From an uncultured Ignavibacteriota bacterium (GTDB lineage: Bacteria > Bacteroidota > Ignavibacteria > Tepidaquicellales > Tepidaquicellaceae): 15,824 bases of DNA. The position numbers and the translations under genes are program-made. Below the pieces are notes generated by a model, which was not told the origin of the DNA, made no database searches, and saw only the letters and a program-made list of their open reading frames with translations. The stretch covers positions 1-15,824 of the forward strand of contig CAIUQV010000273.1 in the NCBI GenBank assembly GCA_903901375.1, written 5' to 3'. Below are positions 1 to 6,764 of the stretch, in pieces (within the stretch, counting starts at the first letter, position 1; each line of letters begins with the position of its first letter).

Positions 1-64
1 AAATATTTCTATAAACTTAGGAGACTCTACTTATTTTTTCAACTGAAATTTAATCAATATCTAT

Positions 65-991
65 ATGGCGAGTTCAAAGAGAAAATTACTTATTAACATA
101 AGAGATTACACAGGAATTATTATAGGAAGTATTATTTTCGGAATTTCCTATGCCTGGTTTTTAATTCCATTCAAAGTGTCTCCCGGTGGAGTCGGTGGTA
201 TAGCTCAGGTAATCCATTATTTTCTGGGTATTCCTGCCGGTATATCGATGTTAATAATAAATATTCCCCTATTCGTAATTGCATGGTTTTTCCTTGGGAA
301 GCAATTTGGCGTGAAATCATTCTTTGGAATGTTTATGGGATCAATATTCATTGATTTAATGAATCCGGAATTAATGTACAAGAATTTTCCAGTTCTAAGG
401 GATTTCATTAATACACAATACTGGGCTTTTACGGACAGTATTTTGCTGGCATCGATTGCAGGTTCTGTATTGTTGGGTTTCAGTCTTGGAGTTATTTTTA
501 AATTCAGAGGTTCCACAGGAGGGACTGACATACCTGTTGCGATGCTGAAACAATATTCAGGAATGTCAATCGGGACAGGATACTGGATAATAGAAACATT
601 AATAATCTTTTCGATAGGAATAGCTTTTAAAGATTTAAATCTTGTAATCTGGGGATATTTGAATCTGTTTATAACAACACAAATCGTCGATATTACTGCT
701 GAGGGTATACCATACACAAAAGGTGCATATATTATGTCAAAATTTGAAGATAATATTAAGGAAAGGATAATTTCGGAACTGGACAGAGGAATTACAGTAT
801 TTCACAGTGAAGGCGGATACAGCGGTGAAAAACAGAATGTACTGTTTGTAGTAGTGAACAGAAGGCAAATAACAAGTTTAAGGAGGCTTGTGAAAGAGGA
901 AGATCCGAAAGCATTTATGGTTTTGGTAGACGTTAACGACGTAATGGGAGACGGTTTTAAAACAAGATCCCTTGATTTTAATCAACAGTAA
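65..991 (+). CDS. YitT family membrane protein (YitT + DUF2179)
   Basis: A 308-residue protein with about five or six hydrophobic segments in the first 210 residues, followed by a soluble tail. The membrane part carries two glycine-rich motifs typical of the YitT family: PGGVGGI at residues 40-46 and RGSTGGTDI at about 148-156. Residues about 219-300 form the cytoplasmic DUF2179 domain, with conserved elements such as GITVFHSEGGYSG and a VDVNDVMGDGF end. The length is close to the usual 280-310 for the family. The transport substrate and exact role of these proteins are not established; they sit in the inner membrane. The ATG is the first in-frame start and has no Shine-Dalgarno sequence, as at most starts here. 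It is separated from ffh by 66 nt and may be an independent gene. The family call is confident, the function unknown. Confidence 0.9.
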   Translation: MASSKRKLLINIRDYTGIIIGSIIFGISYAWFLIPFKVSPGGVGGIAQVIHYFLGIPAGISMLIINIPLFVIAWFFLGKQFGVKSFFGMFMGSIFIDLMNPELMYKNFPVLRDFINTQYWAFTDSILLASIAGSVLLGFSLGVIFKFRGSTGGTDIPVAMLKQYSGMSIGTGYWIIETLIIFSIGIAFKDLNLVIWGYLNLFITTQIVDITAEGIPYTKGAYIMSKFEDNIKERIISELDRGITVFHSEGGYSGEKQNVLFVVVNRRQITSLRRLVKEEDPKAFMVLVDVNDVMGDGFKTRSLDFNQQ

Positions 992-1057
992 TATTCATTA
1001 TATCATTGAATAAATAGCAGATTTTTGTTAAATTTAGCGTTTGTATAAAATATTTTA

Positions 1058-2413
1058 ATGTTTGAAGATTTAACAAATAAGTTTGACTCTGTTCTTAAGA
1101 AAATCAGAGGTCAGGGCAAAATTACGGAAAAAAACGTAGATGAATCACTGCGCGAAGTCCGTAGAGTCTTATTTGATGCTGACGTTAACTATAAAGTAGT
1201 AACAAATTTTATAGCTAATGTTAAATTAAAATCTCTTGGTCAGAATGTAATTAACAGTATAACCCCAGGTCAGTTAATAGTCAAAATAATTAACGATGAG
1301 TTAATTGAGCTGATGGGTTCAGAAAAGAGTGATTTAAAGTTTTCGAACAATATTCCATCTTCGATAATGCTTGCAGGCTTGCAGGGTTCAGGTAAGACAA
1401 CCCTTGCTGCCAAACTTGCAAAGCAATTAAAATCGAAAGGGAGGAATCCCCTGCTGGTTGCATGCGATATATACAGGCCTGCAGCAGTTGAACAGTTGAA
1501 AGTATTAGGGAAAGAAATAGATATTCCGGTATTTTCAATTGACGGTGAAAAAGATGTTGTTAAGATAACAAAACAAGGTGAAGATTTTGCGAGAAAGAAT
1601 GCAAGAGACGTGATGATTATCGATACGGCGGGAAGGCTTGCAATAGATGAACAGATGATGAATGAAGTTGCCGAGATCAAAAAACATATAGCACCTGAAG
1701 AGATATTATTTGTAGTTGATTCAATGACTGGTCAGGATGCAGTAAACACGGCAAAAGCTTTCCATGATAAACTTGATTATACTGGAATTGTACTTACAAA
1801 ACTTGACGGTGATACAAAGGGCGGAGCTGCATTATCGATACGTGCAGTAGTTACAAAACCAATAAAGTTTATTAGTGTTGGTGAGAAACTTGATGCAATA
1901 GAACAGTTTCATCCTGACAGAATGGCTTCGAGAATTCTTGGGATGGGTGACATTGTATCGTTTGTTGAGAAAGCACAGCAGGAAATTGATTTAACTGAAT
2001 CTGCTAAACTTGAAGAAAAGTTAAGAAAGAACAAGTTCGACTTTAACGACTTTCTTGCACAGATAAAGCAAGTGAAGAAAATGGGTTCAATAGGCGGATT
2101 ATTGTCGATGATCCCCGGTGCGAGTAAAGCACTTAAAGATAAAGAAATAGACGAGAAGGTGTTTAACAAAATTGAAGCGGTAATCCTTTCAATGACGAAA
2201 GAAGAAAGAGAGAACCCGAATGTGCTTAACGGAACGAGAAGAAGAAGAATAGCAGACGGCAGTGGTTCGAGCATACAGGATGTAAACAGGCTGATAAAGC
2301 AATTTGATGATATGCGAAAAATGATGAAAGGATTTTCAAGCGGAAAGATGAAGAATATGCTGAAGGGATTAAAATTACCGCCTGACGTGATGAGAGGAAT
2401 GAATTTAAGATAG
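1058..2413 (+). CDS. ffh: Signal recognition particle protein Ffh (SRP54)
   Basis: GTPase subunit of the signal recognition particle. It binds 4.5S RNA and signal sequences of nascent membrane proteins and docks on FtsY at the inner membrane. At 451 residues it has normal length. The N domain covers about 1-90. The G domain shows GLQGSGKTT (107-115), DTAGR (189-193) and TKLDGD (247-252). The methionine-rich M domain, from about 325, contains the RNA-binding RRRRIADGSGSS element at 394-405 and many Met residues near the C terminus (MRKMMKG, MKNMLKG). ATG is preceded by an A/T-rich leader without a Shine-Dalgarno sequence. It lies 75 nt before rpsP on the same strand with no terminator visible between them, so it probably leads the ribosomal/tRNA-modification cluster. 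No missing residues were seen. Confidence 0.98.
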   Translation: MFEDLTNKFDSVLKKIRGQGKITEKNVDESLREVRRVLFDADVNYKVVTNFIANVKLKSLGQNVINSITPGQLIVKIINDELIELMGSEKSDLKFSNNIPSSIMLAGLQGSGKTTLAAKLAKQLKSKGRNPLLVACDIYRPAAVEQLKVLGKEIDIPVFSIDGEKDVVKITKQGEDFARKNARDVMIIDTAGRLAIDEQMMNEVAEIKKHIAPEEILFVVDSMTGQDAVNTAKAFHDKLDYTGIVLTKLDGDTKGGAALSIRAVVTKPIKFISVGEKLDAIEQFHPDRMASRILGMGDIVSFVEKAQQEIDLTESAKLEEKLRKNKFDFNDFLAQIKQVKKMGSIGGLLSMIPGASKALKDKEIDEKVFNKIEAVILSMTKEERENPNVLNGTRRRRIADGSGSSIQDVNRLIKQFDDMRKMMKGFSSGKMKNMLKGLKLPPDVMRGMNLR

Positions 2414-2471
2414 AAATACAAGGATTTTAATTAATAAAATAATAATAAATTAAATCGATAAGAAGAAATCG

Positions 2472-2478
2472 AAAGGAG
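2472..2478 (+). promoter_or_regulatory. Shine-Dalgarno site of rpsP
   Basis: The sequence AAAGGAG lies 10 nt before a TTG codon. It decides the start of rpsP, for which no ATG lies at the right place, and it stands out because most genes in this window have only A/T-rich leaders. Confidence 0.75.
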
Positions 2479-2488
2479 ACACGTTTAA

Positions 2489-2896
2489 TTGGTCAAATTG
2501 AGACTTAAAAGAATGGGTAAGAAACATATCCCTCTTTACAAAATAGTAGCTGCGGATTCTCGTTCACCGAGAGACGGAAGATTTATTGAATCAGTTGGTC
2601 ATTACAATCCACACACTGAGCCGGTATTATTAACTTTTAAAGAAACCAGAGTTCTTTACTGGTTAAACAACGGTGCACAGCCAACTGAAACAGTAAAAAG
2701 TTTACTTAAAAAAGAAGGCTTAATGATGAAATACCGCCTTTCAAAGACTAAGTTAAGTGCTGAAAAGATTGAAGAAAAGATTAATCAGTTTAATGCTGAT
2801 AAACCAGCTAAATTAGCACGTGCTAAGGCAAGAAAAGCAAGACAGAAAGAAACAAAAGCTAAAAAGGCAGAAGCCAAGACCGAAGAGTCTAAATAG
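2489..2896 (+). CDS. rpsP: 30S ribosomal protein bS16 with C-terminal tail
   Basis: Small-subunit protein bS16, which binds 16S rRNA early in assembly. Residues 1-85 carry the family core: MVKLRLKRMG, the IVAADSRSPRDGRFIE segment, VGHYNP and a GAQPTETVKSLL helix. The protein is 135 residues, compared with about 80-90 in many bacteria. The extra stretch from about 95 on is a Lys/Ala/Glu-rich, probably helical or disordered tail, as is common in Bacteroidota-type bS16. Translation starts at TTG, supported by an AAAGGAG site 10 nt upstream and by the family N terminus beginning exactly there. Next in line is rimM, after 123 nt without a gene. The KH-domain protein gene often found between rpsP and rimM is absent. 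Confidence 0.97.
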   Translation: MVKLRLKRMGKKHIPLYKIVAADSRSPRDGRFIESVGHYNPHTEPVLLTFKETRVLYWLNNGAQPTETVKSLLKKEGLMMKYRLSKTKLSAEKIEEKINQFNADKPAKLARAKARKARQKETKAKKAEAKTEESK

Positions 2897-3019
2897 GTCG
2901 TCTGAAGAAATCTGAGACTTAGTTAGTTTACAATTTATGTGATTTAAGTATTTATAATACATAAATTACAGATTGAAATAGACGGTTAATAAATTTTTCC
3001 GTTATTAAAATGAATAGCA

Positions 3020-3574
3020 GTGAGTAATTTAGATCAATTTATATTCATCGGTAAAATTACAAAAACCATAGGTATTAAAGGAGCTGTAAAAGTAATACTT
3101 CTGACAGATTTTCCTGAAAGGTTTTTGCGACTAAAAGAAATACAGTTGTATGATGAAAAGCTGAATAAGTTTGTGATTAATGAATTAACGAATGAGAGTA
3201 ACTTTAGTATATTTGATGTTCAGCTCTTTAATAGTTTTGTCAGATTAAGTATAAAGGGATTTGATAATATCGACAAAGTTAATCCCCTTCTTAACAAGCT
3301 GATATGTATAGATGAGAAGAAAAGAGTAAAACTCCCAAAAGGATTATACTACTATTACGAAATGATAGGATGTGAAGTGTTTGAATCTGATAAATTATTA
3401 GGTACTGTAACGAAAATAGACAATTTTGGATCTTCTGATATTTTGTTTATAAAGAATAATAAAGGTAATGAAATAATGTTACCTTTAATAAAAGAATTTG
3501 TGACTAAGATTGATGTTAAGAATAAAAGGATAGAAGTAAAACTGATTGAAGGATTTACCGAAGAAGATGATTAG
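3020..3574 (+). CDS. rimM: Ribosome maturation factor RimM
   Basis: Assembly factor that binds uS19 and helps mature the 16S rRNA 3' (head) domain of the 30S subunit. It has 184 residues. The N-terminal RimM barrel covers about 7-95 and begins with the family pattern GKITKTIGIKGAVKV. The PRC-barrel covers about 105-178, with the LPKGLYYYYEMIGCEVF opening, a FGSSD turn and the IMLPLIKEFV strand. The start is GTG; an ATG 10 nt upstream is out of frame and stops after five codons. The last 8 nt overlap the start of trmD, which suggests translational coupling within the operon. Function is well supported by context (rpsP before, trmD after). Confidence 0.95.
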   Translation: MSNLDQFIFIGKITKTIGIKGAVKVILLTDFPERFLRLKEIQLYDEKLNKFVINELTNESNFSIFDVQLFNSFVRLSIKGFDNIDKVNPLLNKLICIDEKKRVKLPKGLYYYYEMIGCEVFESDKLLGTVTKIDNFGSSDILFIKNNKGNEIMLPLIKEFVTKIDVKNKRIEVKLIEGFTEEDD

Positions 3575-4247
3575 GTTCGATATAGTTTCTGCAAATCCTA
3601 AGATATTAGGCAGTTCTTTGACAAATGGTTTGATTTCAAGAGTAAGTTCGAAAGGACTTATTGAAGTACATATGCATAATCTAAGGGAGTATGCAGAAGG
3701 AAAGTACAAACAGATAGACGATACTCCATACGGCGGAGGGGCAGGAATGATTTTGAAACCCGAACCAATGTTTAAGTGTCTAAAAGAACTTATGGCGAAA
3801 AGAGATTACGATGAAGTAATATATTTTTCTGCTCAGGGAATTAAATTGAAACAAAAGATAGTAAATGATTTTTCTTTAAAATCAAATTTACTTCTAATTT
3901 GCGGACACTACAAAGGGATTGATGAGAGAGTAATTAAGAAATTTGTTACGAAAGAAATATCGATTGGAGATTATGTACTATCCTGCGGTGATATAGCGGC
4001 ACTTGTTTTTATTGATTCTGTTGCGAGATTACTGCCGGGAGCCTTAGGAGACGGAGAATCGGCTTTAACTGATTCTTTTCAGACGGAAGCAGGTTTTGAC
4101 TGTCCGCAGTATACAAGACCTGAGAAATATGAAAGTATGAAAGTACCTGATGTGTTATTATCGGGTAATCACAGCAAGATAAATGAATGGCGCATTAAAA
4201 AAGCAAAAGCAAAATACAATAAAATAAGAAAATTAAATAAATCATAA
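3567..4247 (+). CDS. trmD: tRNA (guanine-N1)-methyltransferase TrmD
   Basis: Methylates G37 of tRNAs reading CNN codons using S-adenosylmethionine, which prevents +1 frameshifting. I take the ATG at 3567 as the start because the protein then begins MIRFDIVSANPKI, matching the usual TrmD N terminus. It gives 226 residues, within the family range. A TTG seven codons upstream stays in frame but adds nothing conserved. Visible motifs are DDTPYGGGAGM (about 52-62), CGHYKGIDERV (about 112-122) and the SAM-binding trefoil-knot segment SIGDYVLSCGDIAALVFID (about 138-156). The ending block contains YTRP and LLSGNH. The start lies inside the end of rimM, and rplS follows after 24 nt. Confidence 0.97.
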   Translation: MIRFDIVSANPKILGSSLTNGLISRVSSKGLIEVHMHNLREYAEGKYKQIDDTPYGGGAGMILKPEPMFKCLKELMAKRDYDEVIYFSAQGIKLKQKIVNDFSLKSNLLLICGHYKGIDERVIKKFVTKEISIGDYVLSCGDIAALVFIDSVARLLPGALGDGESALTDSFQTEAGFDCPQYTRPEKYESMKVPDVLLSGNHSKINEWRIKKAKAKYNKIRKLNKS

Positions 4248-4254
4248 CAGTTAC

Positions 4255-4259
4255 AGGAG
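4255..4259 (+). promoter_or_regulatory. Shine-Dalgarno site of rplS
   Basis: AGGAG ends 12 nt before the ATG of rplS. Together with rpsP this is one of the few genes of the window with a recognisable site; both encode ribosomal proteins. Confidence 0.55.
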
Positions 4260-4271
4260 TAAAATTAAGAA

Positions 4272-4718
4272 ATGGACAAAATTAAATTAGTCGAAGCGGC
4301 ACAATTAAGAAACGATTTGCCGGATTTTCACGTCGGTGATACAGTTACAGTATTTGTAAAAGTTATCGAAGGTGATAAAGAAAGAATTCAGCAATTCAAA
4401 GGAATTGTAATGGGAATCAAAGGCAGCGGTTTAAGCAAAACATTCAGAGTCAGAAAGATTTCGAATGGAGTAGGCGTTGAGAGAATATTCCCGTATAATT
4501 CGCCAAAGATTGCAAAGGTAGAAATAATTAAGCATGGCGGAATTCGCAGAGCAAAATTATATTACTTAAGAAGTCTGACAGGCAAAGCTGCAACCAAGAT
4601 TAAGGAAAAGAAAAGAAAGGTTCTTGAATCTGTTATAGAGGAGACTGTTGTCGAAACTCCTGCAACAGAAATTCAGGAAACACCGGAAACAACACAACCG
4701 AGCGAAACAAAAGAATAA
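4272..4718 (+). CDS. rplS: 50S ribosomal protein bL19 with acidic tail
   Basis: Large-subunit protein bL19, located at the subunit interface. Residues 1-115 carry the complete family core: DFHVGDTVTVFVKV, the RIQQFKGIVM strand, TFRVRKISNGVGVERIFP and the AKLYYLRSLTGKAA end. The protein is 148 residues, about 30 more than the usual 115-120. The extra C-terminal part is rich in Thr, Glu and Pro and strongly acidic, so probably disordered. It is the last gene of the ffh-rpsP-rimM-trmD-rplS run. A strong intrinsic terminator starts 9 nt after its stop codon. Confidence 0.97.
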   Translation: MDKIKLVEAAQLRNDLPDFHVGDTVTVFVKVIEGDKERIQQFKGIVMGIKGSGLSKTFRVRKISNGVGVERIFPYNSPKIAKVEIIKHGGIRRAKLYYLRSLTGKAATKIKEKKRKVLESVIEETVVETPATEIQETPETTQPSETKE

Positions 4719-4727
4719 ATTATTAGC

Positions 4728-4756
4728 AGGGCCAGATATAACAATCTGGCCTTTTT
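4728..4756 (+). terminator. Intrinsic terminator after rplS
   Basis: A perfect 8-bp G/C-rich stem (GGCCAGAT at 4730-4737 with ATCTGGCC at 4744-4751) encloses a 6-nt loop and is followed by five T residues. The outer A-T and G-T pairs can lengthen it. It closes the ribosomal protein operon and ends only 12 nt before the TTG of the kinase gene. Confidence 0.92.
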
Positions 4757-4768
4757 AATTTTACCACA

Positions 4769-5410
4769 TTGGCATCAAGAAAAATCTTCATATCGGTTGC
4801 CGGAAATATAGGATCAGGGAAATCATCTCTGACAGGCTTGCTTGCTGAAAAATTCAAATGGACTCCATATTATGAATCTGTTGCAGACAATCCTTATCTT
4901 TCAGACTTTTACGGTGATATGTCAAGATGGTCATTTAATCTACAGATATATTTTCTTGCCCACAGGTTTAAAATTCATAAAGACTTAACAGAAAAAACCG
5001 GTTCAGTTATACAAGACAGAAGTATATACGAGGACGTAAGTATATTTGCCAAGAATTTACATAAGCTTGGAAAGATGTCTGACAGAGATTATGAAACATA
5101 CACAAATTTATTTGATGATATGACTGCATATCTTCAACCGCCGGACCTTCTCGTTTATCTTCAGGCCAGTATACCAACATTAATCAATCAGATAAAAATC
5201 AGAGGCAGAGATTTCGAAAAAGACATCGACATTAATTATCTTGAAGAATTGAACGATAGTTATGAGGAGTGGATAAAAAGCTATAAACTTGGCAGAGTGC
5301 TTGTAATAAATAAAGATAACCTTGATTTTGTGCATTCGCACAATGATTTCAATTTCATTATAGAAAAAATAGAAAAAGACTTACTTCTTGATCTCCGCCT
5401 GTTTACTTAA
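4769..5410 (+). CDS. Deoxynucleoside kinase (dNK/dGK-type)
   Basis: Cytosolic salvage enzyme that phosphorylates deoxynucleosides (probably purine) with ATP. The 213 residues match the usual length. Motifs are the P-loop GNIGSGKSS (12-20), the YYESV segment with the putative catalytic Glu36, the QDRSIYED motif (82-89) and an Arg-rich lid, IRGRDFEKDI (144-153). The start is TTG: it is the only plausible start between an in-frame upstream stop and the P-loop strand. No Shine-Dalgarno sequence and no room for a promoter exist between it and the preceding terminator. Its last 8 nt overlap the end of the convergent response regulator gene. Substrate preference (dA, dG, dC or T) cannot be read from the sequence. 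Confidence 0.92.
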   Translation: MASRKIFISVAGNIGSGKSSLTGLLAEKFKWTPYYESVADNPYLSDFYGDMSRWSFNLQIYFLAHRFKIHKDLTEKTGSVIQDRSIYEDVSIFAKNLHKLGKMSDRDYETYTNLFDDMTAYLQPPDLLVYLQASIPTLINQIKIRGRDFEKDIDINYLEELNDSYEEWIKSYKLGRVLVINKDNLDFVHSHNDFNFIIEKIEKDLLLDLRLFT

Positions 5411-6761
5411 TCTTACTCGGCGTAGGAATATCATATTTACCCATCAACTTATATAAATGACTTCTCTGAATCTTTAATGCTTCCGCCGTTTGACTTATAT
5501 TGTATTTATAATCCTGCAGTATTTTCAGAAGAAACATTTTCTCGGATTCATTCTGAAACTCATTCAGGGATAAATATTTATTAAGTAAATCATTCAGTTC
5601 TTTTGTATGTTTTGTTTCGGGCAATTCAATATCCTCAACTGTAATCTGATCTCTTTCAACCGTAAACAGAATTCGTTCAATGAAATTCTTTAGTTCCCTG
5701 ACGTTTCCCGGCCAGCGAAATGACTTCATCCGATTAAGTGCACTTTCAGTGAATATTTTCAAAGATACATTGTATGCGTTACAAATCTGCTCTACAAAAT
5801 ATTCCGTTAACAAGGGTAAATCGTCTATTCTTTCCCTTAAAGGTGGTATATTAATATTCATAACATTAATACGATGGAATAAGTCTTCTCTGAAATTACC
5901 TTCAGCAATAAGAGACTGCAAATCCCTGTTAGTAGTGAATAGAAACCTTATATCTGTGTTAATGTCTTTACTCTCCCCTACCCTATTAAATTTTCCCTCA
6001 TCGATTACTTTCAGTAACTTTGACTGAACATCGAGGTTCATATTAGATATTTCATCAAAAAGTATAGTCCCGCCAATGGAATCTTCGAGTTTACCTTTTC
6101 TTTTAATTTCACCTAACTCAACAATTCCAAAAAGTTCTTCATCAACATTTGAACCTTTTATGTTTGCACAATTAATAACGACCATAGGTTTATCTGAACG
6201 GTTGGAATTATAATGGAGCAGATTGGCAACTAATAATTTTCCGGTACCACTTTCACCTGTTATTAATAAATTCAGATTTAAGTTCTTATATTTTTCAATC
6301 AGTTCAATTACATTCTTAATTCGCTCGTTGCTACCTATAATTTTATTTGATTCAACGAGTTTACTTCTGTATTTCGCGAGTTCATCCCTGCTGATTTTGA
6401 AATCTATAGCGTTTTTAAAAGTAACTAAAAGTTCTGAAATATCCGGCAGAGGTTTTTCCAGAAAATAATATGCTCCTCGTTTGGTAGCTTCAACAGCAGT
6501 TTCAATGTTGCCATGCCCGGATATCATTATAACCAGCTGTTCTTTATTCAATTCCATTATTTTATCAAGGACTTCCATTCCATCCATTTTAGGCATTTTT
6601 ATGTCGAGCAATATCAGGTCATAACTATTTTTGGCATATTTCTGAAGAGCGGCAATACCATCGTAGCAGGCATCGACCTCATAATTAGCGTGCCTGAGAA
6701 TTAAGGACAAACTATCAACGATTGACTCTTCATCATCTACTATTAAAATTCTTTTTGCCAT
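5403..6761 (-). CDS. NtrC-family response regulator lacking GAFTGA
   Basis: A 452-residue two-component regulator with three parts. The receiver (1-120) is intact: acidic pair D9/D10, phospho-acceptor D53 and K103. The AAA+ domain (about 140-375) has Walker A GESGTGK (169-175), Walker B TILFDE (232-237), FREDLFHR with arginine-finger candidates R291/R297, and WPGNVREL (350-357). The C terminus (about 400-445) is a Fis-type helix-turn-helix ending in the recognition helix RSHLYKLM. The loop after ELFG, which should read GAFTGA, reads IVELGEI and is about four residues shorter. Contact with sigma-54 is therefore doubtful. It is the last gene of the minus-strand run, 3 nt after mutS2. No partner histidine kinase lies in the window, and the target genes are unknown. 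Confidence 0.93.
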   Translation of the reverse strand: MAKRILIVDDEESIVDSLSLILRHANYEVDACYDGIAALQKYAKNSYDLILLDIKMPKMDGMEVLDKIMELNKEQLVIMISGHGNIETAVEATKRGAYYFLEKPLPDISELLVTFKNAIDFKISRDELAKYRSKLVESNKIIGSNERIKNVIELIEKYKNLNLNLLITGESGTGKLLVANLLHYNSNRSDKPMVVINCANIKGSNVDEELFGIVELGEIKRKGKLEDSIGGTILFDEISNMNLDVQSKLLKVIDEGKFNRVGESKDINTDIRFLFTTNRDLQSLIAEGNFREDLFHRINVMNINIPPLRERIDDLPLLTEYFVEQICNAYNVSLKIFTESALNRMKSFRWPGNVRELKNFIERILFTVERDQITVEDIELPETKHTKELNDLLNKYLSLNEFQNESEKMFLLKILQDYKYNISQTAEALKIQRSHLYKLMGKYDIPTPSKIK

Positions 6762-6764
6762 AGA

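Noticed and set aside
1025..1049. TTGTTA / TATAAA before ffh as a promoter
   Set aside because: The spacing is only 13 nt; a Bacteroidota-type TAnnTTTG element is not matched exactly either.
1909..2421. 170-codon reverse-strand ORF over the ffh 3' part
   Set aside because: Shadow of ffh with Phe/Ser/Ile-rich composition and no recognisable motif.
2932..2967. AT-rich inverted repeat after rpsP as a terminator
   Set aside because: The stem is almost all A-T, the loop is 18 nt, and no T-run follows, so it does not fit an intrinsic terminator.
3546..3566. TTG start giving TrmD seven more residues
   Set aside because: The family N terminus begins at the ATG at 3567, and the extra residues are only the rimM end read in another frame.
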